Shown: positions 39,284-48,570, numbered from the stretch's first letter. The stretch: 64,000 nucleotides of DNA from an uncultured Desulfobacter sp. (GCF_963665355.1 NZ_OY762229.1:558001-622000); one strand, 5' to 3'. Notes: generated by a model not told the origin, from the sequence alone. Numbers and translations: made by a program.

Positions 39284-39326
39284 TTAGACGCCTTAAAATC
39301 TAAACCAGCGTATAGGAAACTGCGGA

Positions 39327-39402
39327 TGGAGCGGGAGACGAGGTTCGAACTCGCGACATTCAGCTTGGAAGGCTGAAGCTCTACCAACTGAGCTACTCCC
39401 GC
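39327..39402 (-). tRNA. tRNA-Gly (TCC)
   Basis: The minus strand gives acceptor GCGGGAG/CTCCCGC, anticodon loop CTTCCAA with anticodon TCC, and TPsiC GTTCGAA. CCA is encoded. It corresponds in position to E. coli glyT. Confidence 0.96.
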
Positions 39403-39487
39403 TTATGATAAGACTTAAGTCAAGTCAAACAACCAAATCGACCATGTAGTCCCAGCAATCCAAAAGACAGATCTCCTACATTTGTTT

Positions 39488-39572
39488 TGGTGGTGGGGGG
39501 AGGATTTGAACCTCCGAAGGCTGAGCCGTCAGATTTACAGTCTGATCCCTTTGGCCACTCGGGAACCCCACC
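39488..39572 (-). tRNA. tRNA-Tyr (GTA)
   Basis: This class II tRNA has acceptor GGTGGGG/CCCCACC, anticodon loop CTGTAAA with anticodon GTA, a long variable arm and encoded CCA. It corresponds in position to E. coli tyrU. Confidence 0.95.
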
Positions 39573-39582
39573 TAAGCTATTT

Positions 39583-39658
39583 TGGAGCCGATACCCCGAA
39601 TCGAACGGAGGACATTCTCATTACAAGTGAGATGCTCTACCTACTGAGCTATATCGGC
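39583..39658 (-). tRNA. tRNA-Thr (TGT)
   Basis: The minus strand gives acceptor GCCGATA/TATCGGC, anticodon loop CTTGTAA with anticodon TGT, and TPsiC GTTCGAT. CCA is encoded. It is the first gene of the tRNA-rpmG-secE-nusG transcript and matches E. coli thrU in position. Confidence 0.96.
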
Positions 39659-39699
39659 TTGCTTTTGCTGTACATCTGCCTCAGCAAAAAGACCGCGTA

Positions 39700-39728
39700 G
39701 ATATAACAGAACATTTTTGACATGGCAA
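39700..39728 (-). promoter_or_regulatory. Sigma-70 promoter of the tRNA/secE/rif cluster
   Basis: On the minus strand TTGCCA (plus 39723-39728) and TATATC (plus 39700-39705) stand 17 bp apart, about 42 bp before the first tRNA. It should drive the four tRNAs and the genes after them. A plus-strand TTGACA at 39717-39722 overlaps this region but lacks a good -10. Confidence 0.7.
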
Positions 39729-39764
39729 CCCCTTTTTCACAAAAAGTTAAAAATATTTTTTAGC

Positions 39765-40268
39765 ATGGAATTAACTTCTAAGGATGTGGCCATAATTGAA
39801 GGCGACTTAATTTTGCCTAATTCAGCCTTGGAATCGATTGGAATCGAAAAGACGACACATAACTTGCGTGAGACTGGCTACACCTACATTATGGAATTTC
39901 ACAGAAAAACGCCCTCTTTTATAATTCTTTCTGCAATCATTCATAACCCAGAACATAACTTTTCAAGTCATAATTATATTGAGGATCAATACGAACAACA
40001 GTTCCACGGTTTTATATTGACATTCCACGCAATCTTTATTACACAAACAATAAATAGAGTGAAATTCAATAATTTAGGTTTTGGCCCATCAAGGACATTC
40101 TACGCAATTAAGTCAATAATGCGGCTATCACAATTACCTAAGCACAATAATATAAATTTTATGATTTGTCCGTTATATTTCCCCAAAACATTGAATCTGA
40201 ATTATCAATATGCGCCCAAGAAAATTCCACAATGGATAGCAGTAAGGAGACGACGTGAATACTCGTAA
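39765..40268 (+). CDS. Uncertain AT-rich ORF, hypothetical protein
   Basis: The ATG-started reading gives 167 residues, beginning MELTSKDVAIIEGDLILPNS, and overlaps the next gene by 14 bp. I recognise no family, signal peptide or membrane helix; it is rich in Asn, Ile, His and Phe and clearly more AT-rich than its neighbours. The ribosome binding site is weak. It could be a lineage-specific or acquired gene, or a chance open frame in the spacer between divergent operons. Confidence 0.35.
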   Translation: MELTSKDVAIIEGDLILPNSALESIGIEKTTHNLRETGYTYIMEFHRKTPSFIILSAIIHNPEHNFSSHNYIEDQYEQQFHGFILTFHAIFITQTINRVKFNNLGFGPSRTFYAIKSIMRLSQLPKHNNINFMICPLYFPKTLNLNYQYAPKKIPQWIAVRRRREYS

Positions 40269-41997
40269 ACTGGCTGGATTTATTTTTGCTTCATTCCTGA
40301 TTACCGGTTGCCAGCAGTCCCACCTGACAGTTAGCAAACCCATAACAGACCAGACCATCAATATTAATAATGCCCAAGCCTCCAATGCTCCCCAGGATTG
40401 CACCGGCGATGAAAAACAGACTCCTGATACAGATCAAAGCAGAGTCGACCAAGCCCTTGAATTTTGTGATTTAGCACAAAATTACTGGGAACAAGGCAAT
40501 CTTGAAGAAGCATTGTCAAATCTTGACGCAGCCTATGCTCTGATTCTTGAAATTAATGCTACGGAGAATTCCGAGGTTGATCAGCAGAAAGAAGACATCC
40601 GCTATCTCATCTCCAAACGCGTCCTTGAAATTTATGCATCCCGGCAGATTGTTGTAACCGGCCACCACACAGCCATCCCCATCACCTTGAACGACCATGT
40701 GAATACAGAGATAAGACGCTTAACAGGGCCGGAACGTAACTATTTCATCCGTGCACTCAATCGTTCCACGCGCTACAGACCCTTTATTGTTCAGGAACTC
40801 AAAAAATCCGGACTTCCCGAAGAAATTTCATGGTTGCCCCTGATTGAAAGCGGATTTCAGATTAAAGCGCTGTCCCCTGCAAGGGCGCTTGGTCTTTGGC
40901 AATTCATACCGTCCACAGGAAATAAGTTCGGGTTAAGCCGCAATTACTACATAGATGAGCGTATGGATCCTGAAAAATCCACCCGGGCAGCCATTGATTA
41001 CCTTAAAGAACTTCATAATCTTTTCGGAGACTGGACCACTGCTTTGGCCGCGTACAATTGTGGAGAATATCGTGTGCTTAAAACAATCCGCAAACAGAAA
41101 ATCAACTATCTGGATAATTTCTGGGACCTCTACCAGAACCTCCCCCAGGAAACGGCAAGGTATGTGCCACGATTTCTGGCAACCGTACATATTGTCAACA
41201 ATCTGGATAAATACAATATTACAGCCACAGACCCCTTAGAGCCTCTTGAATACAAAGCCATTGATGTAAAACAACAGGTTCGTTTAAGCGAGATCGCCAG
41301 TGCAATTAATATAGAAACTGACACGCTTGCCACACTTAACCCCGAACTGCGTCACCAAGTTCTTCCACCGGAACCATATACAATTAAAATCCCAAAGGGG
41401 TACGCTGATCAGTTCTTAGCAAAAATCGAGGACATTAAAACGACATACCGAGAAGGTCCCCAATACACCTACTATCGAATACGAAAGGGAGACACATTAT
41501 CCGGCATTGCAACGAAATTTAAAACTTCCGTGGGAGCCATTACCCGTTGTAATAAAATTTCAAAAAAGAGCCGTATTATCATAGGCAGAGTATTAAAAGT
41601 TCCCGGCTCAAATCATCATGTAAGTTCAAGCACCCCCCAAATGGACAGCGAGATTTCTGCTCCCGCATCAAGCAAAAAATTCACCTACACCGTACGCAGT
41701 GGAGATAATCTATGGTTGATCGCTAAAAATTTTTCCACAACGACCAAACAAATTCAATTACTGAACAATTTATCAGGGACAACATTAAACGTTGGGCAAC
41801 GCCTTACCATTGTTTCCGGGGAGGATTTGAAAAATAGTAGACGCACTAAAAAAATTTCACAATACAAAGTCAAGTCCGGCGACAGCCCTGTCTGCATTGC
41901 AAAAAAATACAATATGAGCCTTGACCGCCTGTTATCCCTAAATCATTTGAGTAAAAGAAGCAAAATTTATCCCGGGCAACATCTGTTGGTAGAATAA
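40255..41997 (+). CDS. MltD-like lipoprotein lytic transglycosylase with LysM repeats
   Basis: This 580-residue protein starts at GTG after AAGGAG. A lipoprotein signal with lipobox LITGC puts Cys19 at the mature N terminus. The SLT domain follows (catalytic Glu in LIESGFQIKALSPARALGLW, then FGDWTTALAAYNCGE), which cleaves the MurNAc-GlcNAc bond of peptidoglycan. After a degenerate repeat come three LysM modules (~400-445, 478-520, 537-580; YRIRKGDTLSGIATKF, YTVRSGDNLWLIAKNF, YKVKSGDSPVCIAKKY) that hold the wall. The architecture matches MltD. A ~100-bp repeat begins at its stop codon. Confidence 0.93.
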   Translation: MNTRKLAGFIFASFLITGCQQSHLTVSKPITDQTININNAQASNAPQDCTGDEKQTPDTDQSRVDQALEFCDLAQNYWEQGNLEEALSNLDAAYALILEINATENSEVDQQKEDIRYLISKRVLEIYASRQIVVTGHHTAIPITLNDHVNTEIRRLTGPERNYFIRALNRSTRYRPFIVQELKKSGLPEEISWLPLIESGFQIKALSPARALGLWQFIPSTGNKFGLSRNYYIDERMDPEKSTRAAIDYLKELHNLFGDWTTALAAYNCGEYRVLKTIRKQKINYLDNFWDLYQNLPQETARYVPRFLATVHIVNNLDKYNITATDPLEPLEYKAIDVKQQVRLSEIASAINIETDTLATLNPELRHQVLPPEPYTIKIPKGYADQFLAKIEDIKTTYREGPQYTYYRIRKGDTLSGIATKFKTSVGAITRCNKISKKSRIIIGRVLKVPGSNHHVSSSTPQMDSEISAPASSKKFTYTVRSGDNLWLIAKNFSTTTKQIQLLNNLSGTTLNVGQRLTIVSGEDLKNSRRTKKISQYKVKSGDSPVCIAKKYNMSLDRLLSLNHLSKRSKIYPGQHLLVE

Positions 41998-42104
41998 CAG
42001 CCATGGATTCATCTGGCATATCAACCAATAGACTCAAACCACAACGAAGGTTATAAGATCTGAGTAGGTTACACAGGCTTTCATGTAGCCATGAATCAGC
42101 TGTT
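41996..42104 (+). repeat. Interspersed ~100-bp repeat, copy A
   Basis: This begins at the stop codon of the lytic transglycosylase gene with AACAGCCATGG and carries the shared core ATCTGGCATATCAAC, CACAACGAAGGTT, AAGATCTG and AGGTTACACAGGCTTTCAT. The ends AACAGC...GATTCAT and ATGAATCAGCTGTT are imperfect inverted repeats. Copies B and C are at 43572-43672 and 59421-59508. It looks like a small structured or MITE-like element. Confidence 0.7.
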
Positions 42105-42210
42105 TCAATTTTTAACTTGCCTTGTTACTGCCTGATAATGTATAAGAACGACCTGTTTCAATGTATTGATAGGAGAAATTGTGACCTGATCAAAATATTG
42201 AGTGCTTTTA

Positions 42211-42285
42211 GCCCCCGTAGCTCAGTGGATAGAGCATAGGATTCCTAATCCTTGTGCGCAAGTTCGATTCTTGCCGGGGGCACCA
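42211..42285 (+). tRNA. tRNA-Arg (CCT)
   Basis: The cloverleaf has acceptor GCCCCCG/CGGGGGC, D-stem GCTC..GAGC, anticodon loop TTCCTAA with anticodon CCT, TPsiC GTTCGAT and encoded CCA. It stands alone between the repeat and the U32 gene. The end of the anticodon stem has one weak pair. Confidence 0.93.
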
Positions 42286-42332
42286 CCCAAAGGACCCTGC
42301 TGTACGGGAATATTCGCCGTGCTTGGGATATC

Positions 42333-43562
42333 ATGCCGAATACGTTAAAAAAAATTGAATTGCTTGCACCGGCCGGTAACTTTGAAAAGCTTGAAATTGC
42401 CGTCCATTACGGCGCAGATGCAGTGTATCTTGGCGGCAAAGATTTCAATCTAAGAAATTTCTCAGGCAACTTTACAGACCGCGAACTTGAAGAGGCGATA
42501 AGATTTGCAGAGAAGCACCGGGTTAAAATCTATCTTACATGTAATATATATTCCCGCAACCATGAACAGGACAGTATTACAGCTTTTCTCGAAAGAATAG
42601 GTAATATTGGCCCCCATGCCGTTATTATTTCAGATCCCGGCATTATTTTTCAGGCCAGGCAGATTATTCCACATATCGATATTCATTTAAGTACCCAGGC
42701 CAACACCACAAATTATAATGCGGCCCTATTCTGGGAACAGCAGGGAATCAAACGGATAAACCTTGCAAGGGAATTATCCCTTGAAGAGATAAAAACCATT
42801 ACATCGCGCACAACTATTCAGACCGAAGTTTTTGTCCACGGCGCCATGTGCATGTCCTACTCCGGCAGATGCCTTTTGAGCAGTTTCTTAAGCGGCCGAG
42901 ACAGCAACAGAGGGCTTTGCAGCCATCCCTGCCGCTGGAATTATGCGGTTATGGAGGAGCTTCGCCCCAATGAATATTTCCCTGTCCAGGAAGATCGCCG
43001 CGGCACTTACATCTTTAACTCCAAGGACATGTGCCTGATTGATCACATTCCCGAATTAATCCAGGCGGGGATTTCCTCTCTCAAAATAGAGGGGAGGATG
43101 AAAGGAATAAATTATCTGGGTTCGGTGGTAAAAACATATCGTAACGCCATTGACGCATATATCGCAGATCCGACTTCTTATAGCGTCCGTCCGGCATGGC
43201 ATTCTGAACTTTACCAAATATACCATCGGGCCTATTGCACAGGGTTTTATTTTGGCCATCCGGATGACAAATCAGATCACACTTTAAACCCAGACAACAC
43301 GCACAAAGGCAAAATTCATAGTTTTATCGGAAAGATTATTGAAAAGCGTGACAAAAATTTATATTTGATTGATATTAGAAACAAACTTTTACCTGGTGAC
43401 GAAATCGAAATTCTAAGCCCCCAGGGACCTGCACGGCAGACCAAAGTATTGTCACTGACAAATGAGCAAGGGCAACCCGTGGATAATGCGAAACCCAATA
43501 CCCACCTGCTGATCGGGATACCCATAGACGTTTATCAAAACGATATCGTTCGCAAGCTATAG
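42333..43562 (+). CDS. U32-family protein (TrhP/YegQ-like RNA hydroxylation factor)
   Basis: The 409-residue protein from MPNTLKKIELLAPAGNFEKL is a U32 TIM-barrel protein. The longer frame from 42252 starts inside the tRNA and is rejected. The signature EVFVHGAMCMSYSGRCLLSS and the nearby GLCSHPCRWNY give the four cysteines of an Fe-S cluster. YegQ/TrhP uses prephenate to hydroxylate uridine 34 of tRNAs; RlhA acts on 23S rRNA. The motif spacing is closest to TrhP, but the substrate is not proven. The old name collagenase-like peptidase is misleading. Confidence 0.88.
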   Translation: MPNTLKKIELLAPAGNFEKLEIAVHYGADAVYLGGKDFNLRNFSGNFTDRELEEAIRFAEKHRVKIYLTCNIYSRNHEQDSITAFLERIGNIGPHAVIISDPGIIFQARQIIPHIDIHLSTQANTTNYNAALFWEQQGIKRINLARELSLEEIKTITSRTTIQTEVFVHGAMCMSYSGRCLLSSFLSGRDSNRGLCSHPCRWNYAVMEELRPNEYFPVQEDRRGTYIFNSKDMCLIDHIPELIQAGISSLKIEGRMKGINYLGSVVKTYRNAIDAYIADPTSYSVRPAWHSELYQIYHRAYCTGFYFGHPDDKSDHTLNPDNTHKGKIHSFIGKIIEKRDKNLYLIDIRNKLLPGDEIEILSPQGPARQTKVLSLTNEQGQPVDNAKPNTHLLIGIPIDVYQNDIVRKL

Positions 43563-43571
43563 AAAGATATT

Positions 43572-43672
43572 TGCAATAACAGCCATGGGCTGTTATTGCA
43601 TATCAACCACCAGATTCAACCCACAACGAAGGTTGAAAAATATGCGTAGGTTACACTGGCTTTCATATAAAC
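43572..43672 (+). repeat. Interspersed ~100-bp repeat, copy B
   Basis: It follows the U32 gene by 9 bp. It begins with a perfect 13-bp hairpin, TGCAATAACAGCC (43572-43584) and GGCTGTTATTGCA (43588-43600) around ATG, then the shared core TATCAAC, CACAACGAAGGTTG and TAGGTTACACTGGCTTTCAT. The hairpin may act as a terminator between this gene and the chemotaxis operon. Confidence 0.7.
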
Positions 43673-43689
43673 AGGCCAGCATCTTTAAT

Positions 43690-43718
43690 TTGACTTTACA
43701 TGATATCTTCTGTAGATT
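43690..43718 (+). promoter_or_regulatory. Sigma-70 promoter of the che operon
   Basis: TTGACT (43690-43695) and TAGATT (43713-43718) are separated by 17 bp, 55 bp before the cheA start. The flagellar sigma-28 signature was not seen, which agrees with a non-flagellar use of this operon but does not prove it. Confidence 0.6.
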
Positions 43719-43773
43719 ATCTTCATATCACGATATTAAATCATTTCTATGACATTCTTTCAGGAGCGTTAAC

Positions 43774-46700
43774 ATGTTTGAAGACGACGAAACCTTACAG
43801 ATGTACATTGAAGAATCACTTGATCACTTGGGAGATATTGAAAGTGATTTGCTGACGATTGAGGAAGGCGGCGCAAACATTGACCTTGATCTGGTTAACA
43901 ATGTTTTCCGGGCAGCCCATTCCGTCAAAGGCGGCGCCGGCTTCATGGGTCTGACAACAATCAAAAACCTTGCACACCATCTTGAAAATGTACTAGGGAT
44001 GATTCGAAACAGAGAATTGGTCCCAGATTCGGAAAAAATCAGCATATTGCTCAAAGGGTTTGATGAACTTGAAAATCTGTTGAATAACATTCAAACCAGC
44101 AATGAGGTTGATATTTCGGCCCATGTCCAGGCATTGGAAAATATAACCACTGCGTCTGCACCGAATCCTACCCAAGGAATGGCACAAGAGATCCAGAGCG
44201 CTGAGTCAGCGACAGAACTTGCAGATATTTCCCTTAATGACGGCAGAAAATTTCAGCAGGTACCACTTAAAGAAATTGAAGCCTGCTGGGCTGAAGGCAA
44301 AAATATTTTCCTTGTTGAATATGATTTGATTAGTGACCTTCAAAAGCAATCGAAAAAGCCCCTGGAAGTTTTAAACAATCTGTCTAAAACCGGCACAGTT
44401 ATTGAGACCAGAGTTGATACTGCCGGTGCCGGCTTGCTCCGCGACGCAAGCATGCCCGGAAAAATTCCCTTCCAGATACTATTCGCCTCAATTATTGAGC
44501 ACGATATGGCCGAGACACTATTTGGTGTTGTCAGTCAGTGTATACATATCATTAGCGACGATATGATCAGCCCTGCAGCCGGCAACACCGGCAAACTTCC
44601 GCCGCCTTTGCCCCAGCCTATTGAGACCGTTCAGGCAGCGCCCCAGCCTGCAATGGTGGCCGCCCAACCCGCCCCTGTGGTCACTCCGGTGCCCGTAGCT
44701 GCCAAAGAACACCCTAAACCGGTTATCCAGGAAGAGGCTGCTGGCAAATCCCAGGAAAAAGATCTGAACATTGGCGGGAAACCCCAGAACTCTTTACGTG
44801 TGAATGTCGGGCTGCTTGACACCTTGATGAACCTTGCCGGAGAACTTGTACTCAGCAGGAATCAGCTTCTCCAAGGGGTCAATTCGTCCAACGTAAAGGC
44901 GACTGAGTTGTCCAGCCAGCGAATTGACATGATCACATCCGAACTCCAGGAAGCGATCATGCGCACACGGATGCAGCCCATTGCCAATATACTGAACAAG
45001 TTTACCCGGGTGGTCCGGGATCTATCCCAACAGCTTGGAAAATCCATAGATCTGGAGATCGAAGGTAAGGATGTTGAGTTGGATAAAACCATCCTGGAAT
45101 CCATCAATGACCCACTGACTCACCTTGTAAGAAACTCCGTTGACCATGGCATAGAAACACCCATGGAAAGGGAGCAGATGGGCAAGAAGGGCACCGGGAA
45201 AATTATTTTAAAGGCTTTCCACGACGCAGGCCAGGTCAATATCGTAATCTCAGATGATGGAAGGGGACTGGATCCCGCCAAGATTTCTTTATCTGCCGTT
45301 GAAAAAGGCCTGATATCCGAAACAAGGGTTGCGGAGATGTCGGACAAGCAGAAAACTGAACTGATTTTTCTCCCCGGCTTTTCAACGGCCAAGGAAATCA
45401 CGGACGTATCAGGCCGTGGCGTGGGTATGGATGTGGTTGTAACAAACATCGAGGCCCTAGGCGGAATTATAGAGTTGGATTCAACACCCGGACAGGGCAC
45501 AGACATTCAAATCAAATTGCCGTTGACCCTGGCCATTATTCCCAGCCAGATCACCTCTGTGGGCAATGAACGCTATGCCGTGCCCCAGGTTAACCTCAAC
45601 GAACTGCTCAGGATTCCGGCAAGCCAGATCAAAGAAAAAATTGAAAAAGTCGGTGATGCGGATGTTGTCCGGCTCAGAGGCGAACTTTTGCCACTTTTGA
45701 ACCTGGCAGACATGCTGGGCATTCAACGCACGTATGTTGACCCTGAAACCGGCGAAGAACTCGAAGACCGCAGGACAAGACTTTCGGATCGCCGATCAAA
45801 GGTTCACATGCCCACTGCAATTTCTGATTCTGATGATCAAACAGACGACGAAACAAAAAGAACGAAAAGCGACCGACGCTATCGCGCCGCATCTGCAATT
45901 AATATTGCGGTTGTATCTGCCGGCGCATTCAAGTACGGTCTTGTGGTGGATCAGCTCCATGATTCAGAAGAAATCGTCGTTAAACCTGTGGGTCGCCACT
46001 TAAAAAAATGCACAGCCTATGCCGGTGCCACGATTATGGGTGACGGTAAGGTTGCATTAATCCTTGATATCTCCAACCTTGCCCAGATGGCCGACCTTTC
46101 AGCTGTTGCCGAAGCCAGCCAGAATGCTGCCAGGGCGGCAGAGGAAGAAGCGGCTGCCAGAGCCGATAAGGTCGCATTACTAACCTTCAAAAATAACGAA
46201 AAAGAACATTTTGCCGCAGCTCTTAGTATTGTGGAGCGAATTGAACGCATTAAGACATCAGAGATTGAAAAGATCGGCGGTCGCAAGGTCGTCCAGTATC
46301 GCGGCGGTTCCCTGCCTCTGTACGAACTATCCCAGGTGGCAAACGTTGAACAACTGCCGGAAAGAGACCAGCAAGAAGTCATTGTGTTCAAGGTTAAAGA
46401 TCGTGAATTGGGGTTAATGGTGACCCCGCCGGTGGATGCCCAGGAGGTTGTACTCAACATTGACAGCTCTACCCTGAAACAGCCGGCCATCAGCGGTTCC
46501 ATGATTATAAACAACCATACCACATTACTGGTGGATATTTTTGAACTGGTCAAAACATTAAATCCGGAATGGTTTGAAGCCGAGGCCAAGGCTGCAGCAA
46601 CGATGGCTGAAGACGGTGGAAAAATAATCCTGTTTGCTGAAGATTCAAACTTTTTCAGAAGCCAGGTCAAACAGTTCATGGAAGAGGACGGCTTTAAAGT

Positions 46701-46986
46701 CATTGAAGCAGAAGACGGACTGATTGCCTGGGAATTGTTAAAAAAACGTGCAGAAGAGATTGATCTTGTTGTAACAGATCTGGAAATGCCGAATATGGAT
46801 GGATTTGAACTTACCAAGCGCATTAAAACTGATCCTAACTACTCACACCTTAGCGTTATTGCCTTGACCTCCCTTGCCAGTGAGGCACATATTGAAAAAG
46901 GCAAATCCGTGGGTATTGACGAATATGAGATAAAACTTGACAGGGAAAAATTGATGGCTGTTATCAGGCAGTATATGAATTTGTAA
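43774..46986 (+). CDS. cheA: CheA chemotaxis histidine kinase with C-terminal receiver
   Basis: This large CheA (1070 residues) has Hpt with phosphorylated His49 (AAHSVKGG), a P2-like region (~165-265), a Pro/Ala-rich linker, dimerisation helices (NLAGELVLSRNQLL, ~352), HATPase (NSVDHGIE ~453, DDGRGLDP, GRGVGMDVV), two CheW-like domains (~590-790 and ~810-935) and a receiver at ~948-1070 (Asp ~1001 in VVTDLEMPNMDG). The first CheW-like domain holds an Arg/Asp-rich insertion (GEELEDRRTRLSDRRSK). The attached receiver could be a phosphate sink. SD AGGAG precedes the ATG. It opens the operon. Confidence 0.95.
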   Translation: MFEDDETLQMYIEESLDHLGDIESDLLTIEEGGANIDLDLVNNVFRAAHSVKGGAGFMGLTTIKNLAHHLENVLGMIRNRELVPDSEKISILLKGFDELENLLNNIQTSNEVDISAHVQALENITTASAPNPTQGMAQEIQSAESATELADISLNDGRKFQQVPLKEIEACWAEGKNIFLVEYDLISDLQKQSKKPLEVLNNLSKTGTVIETRVDTAGAGLLRDASMPGKIPFQILFASIIEHDMAETLFGVVSQCIHIISDDMISPAAGNTGKLPPPLPQPIETVQAAPQPAMVAAQPAPVVTPVPVAAKEHPKPVIQEEAAGKSQEKDLNIGGKPQNSLRVNVGLLDTLMNLAGELVLSRNQLLQGVNSSNVKATELSSQRIDMITSELQEAIMRTRMQPIANILNKFTRVVRDLSQQLGKSIDLEIEGKDVELDKTILESINDPLTHLVRNSVDHGIETPMEREQMGKKGTGKIILKAFHDAGQVNIVISDDGRGLDPAKISLSAVEKGLISETRVAEMSDKQKTELIFLPGFSTAKEITDVSGRGVGMDVVVTNIEALGGIIELDSTPGQGTDIQIKLPLTLAIIPSQITSVGNERYAVPQVNLNELLRIPASQIKEKIEKVGDADVVRLRGELLPLLNLADMLGIQRTYVDPETGEELEDRRTRLSDRRSKVHMPTAISDSDDQTDDETKRTKSDRRYRAASAINIAVVSAGAFKYGLVVDQLHDSEEIVVKPVGRHLKKCTAYAGATIMGDGKVALILDISNLAQMADLSAVAEASQNAARAAEEEAAARADKVALLTFKNNEKEHFAAALSIVERIERIKTSEIEKIGGRKVVQYRGGSLPLYELSQVANVEQLPERDQQEVIVFKVKDRELGLMVTPPVDAQEVVLNIDSSTLKQPAISGSMIINNHTTLLVDIFELVKTLNPEWFEAEAKAAATMAEDGGKIILFAEDSNFFRSQVKQFMEEDGFKVIEAEDGLIAWELLKKRAEEIDLVVTDLEMPNMDGFELTKRIKTDPNYSHLSVIALTSLASEAHIEKGKSVGIDEYEIKLDREKLMAVIRQYMNL

Positions 46987-47023
46987 AATATCCACAAAAC
47001 ATATACCCGTTAAGGAGATAGAC

Positions 47024-47473
47024 ATGGAAAAAGAGACCAAAGAACCTACGTCCAATGATATAGAATTCTCCACATTCTACGTTGGAGGAGCCATTTGCGG
47101 TATCGACATACTAAATATTCAGGAAATCAATAAACATTTTGAAATTACACAAGTGCCCCAGTCTTCGGAATACATCAAAGGCATATTGAATCTTCGGGGC
47201 AGAATTGTCACCATTATTGATCTTGGCAAAAAACTGGGTTTATCTCCGGTTAGCACAAGTAAAGACAACCGTAATATTATAGTCAACTCCGAAGATGAGC
47301 ATATCGGTCTTCTGGTGGATGCCATATCCGATGTGGTCATCACCCAGAAAGAAAATATAGAACCGGCACCGTCAAATATTGGTGGTGTCAAAGGCAAATA
47401 TTTCCAAGGAGTTCTAAAAACAAAAAATCAATTAATCGGAATTCTGGATATTGATGAGGTGCTCAAAGAATAA
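47024..47473 (+). CDS. cheW: CheW coupling protein
   Basis: CheW (149 residues) links chemoreceptors to CheA. Family stretches are VGGAICGIDILNIQEINKH, YIKGILNLRGRIVTIIDLG and HIGLLVDAISDVV. SD AAGGAG precedes the start. Its stop overlaps the cheB start (TAATG), implying coupled translation. No receptor gene is nearby. Confidence 0.96.
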   Translation: MEKETKEPTSNDIEFSTFYVGGAICGIDILNIQEINKHFEITQVPQSSEYIKGILNLRGRIVTIIDLGKKLGLSPVSTSKDNRNIIVNSEDEHIGLLVDAISDVVITQKENIEPAPSNIGGVKGKYFQGVLKTKNQLIGILDIDEVLKE

Positions 47474-48570
47474 TGGATACCATCAAAGCGCTTGTGGTTG
47501 ATGATACAATCGTTTACCGAAAAATTGTTGGCGATGCACTAAATCAGATCCCCGGCATTGAGGTCGTAGGGACTGCCAATAACGGGAAAATTGCTCTTTC
47601 AAAAATTAAAACGCTTAAACCGGATCTGATGACTCTGGACATAGAAATGCCGGAAATGAACGGCATTGAACTTCTTCAGGAACTTCAGAGTATAGAAAAC
47701 CCTCCCTTGGTGATCATAGTATCTACCCTCACCCGCCAGGGTGGAGAAATGACCCTGCGAGCTCTGGAATATGGCGCATTTGACGTTTTAGCTAAACCTG
47801 AAGAGGGCAAAATGGCAGAAAATATGCTCAAAGTTAAGAAAGCCCTTGAGCCTATTGTACGCCATGTCAAACGCCGTAAATTTGGAATAATGGATCCTTT
47901 GACTCGATCCAAACCCGCTGTATCAGCCCCGGCAAAGCAGGAAGGACCAAAGTCTGCCCCCAGGCCGACACCGATAAGACCGGCCGGTATACGGTCAAAA
48001 TCCGAAATTATTGGCATTGGTATATCCACCGGCGGGCCAAACGCATTGACAAAAATGATTCCCATGCTTCCCAAGGATCTGAAAGTACCCGTTCTCATTG
48101 TGCAGCATATGCCGCCTGTATTTACGGCGTCCCTTGCCGCCAGTCTGAATAAAAAATCAGCCCTTGAAGTTGTAGAGGCCAAGGAAGGAGATACCATTGA
48201 ACCCGGAAAAGTCTTCATTGCACCCGGGGGAAAACAGATGAAAATTGTGGCTGGAGCCGACGGTTTGACCCGAAAAATAAAAATCACTGATGATCCACCG
48301 GAAAATTCGTGCAAACCCTCGGCAGATTACCTGTTTCGCTCCATTGCCCAGCACTATGTGGGTAGATCCACAGGCGTCATCATGACCGGCATGGGGTCTG
48401 ACGGATCCAAGGGGCTTGTCCAGATGAAAAAAAACGGCAGTTTTATTATTGCCCAGGATGAAAAAACATGCACCGTTTACGGCATGCCCAAAGAACCCAT
48501 TGAATCCGGGATAGTCGATATCATCGCCCCATTGGAAAAAATTGCGGATGAAATCGTCAAAACTGTCTAA
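47473..48570 (+). CDS. cheB: CheB protein-glutamate methylesterase
   Basis: CheB (365 residues) removes receptor methyl groups and deamidates glutamines. An N-terminal receiver (Asp56 in LMTLDIEMPEMNG) is joined by a Pro-rich linker to the esterase domain with the catalytic Ser in GISTGGPNAL (~184), His in VQHMPP (~211) and Asp in MTGMGSDG (~309). It lies between cheW and cheR. Confidence 0.96.
   Translation: MDTIKALVVDDTIVYRKIVGDALNQIPGIEVVGTANNGKIALSKIKTLKPDLMTLDIEMPEMNGIELLQELQSIENPPLVIIVSTLTRQGGEMTLRALEYGAFDVLAKPEEGKMAENMLKVKKALEPIVRHVKRRKFGIMDPLTRSKPAVSAPAKQEGPKSAPRPTPIRPAGIRSKSEIIGIGISTGGPNALTKMIPMLPKDLKVPVLIVQHMPPVFTASLAASLNKKSALEVVEAKEGDTIEPGKVFIAPGGKQMKIVAGADGLTRKIKITDDPPENSCKPSADYLFRSIAQHYVGRSTGVIMTGMGSDGSKGLVQMKKNGSFIIAQDEKTCTVYGMPKEPIESGIVDIIAPLEKIADEIVKTV

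Noticed and set aside
42252-42332. Extended N terminus of the U32 protein
   Set aside because: The frame would begin inside tRNA-Arg; the family start MPNTLKKIELLAPAG fits better.
45734-46823. Other-frame and antisense ORFs within cheA (89 and 268 codons)
   Set aside because: They overlap the CheW-like domains of CheA in other frames and have no support of their own.
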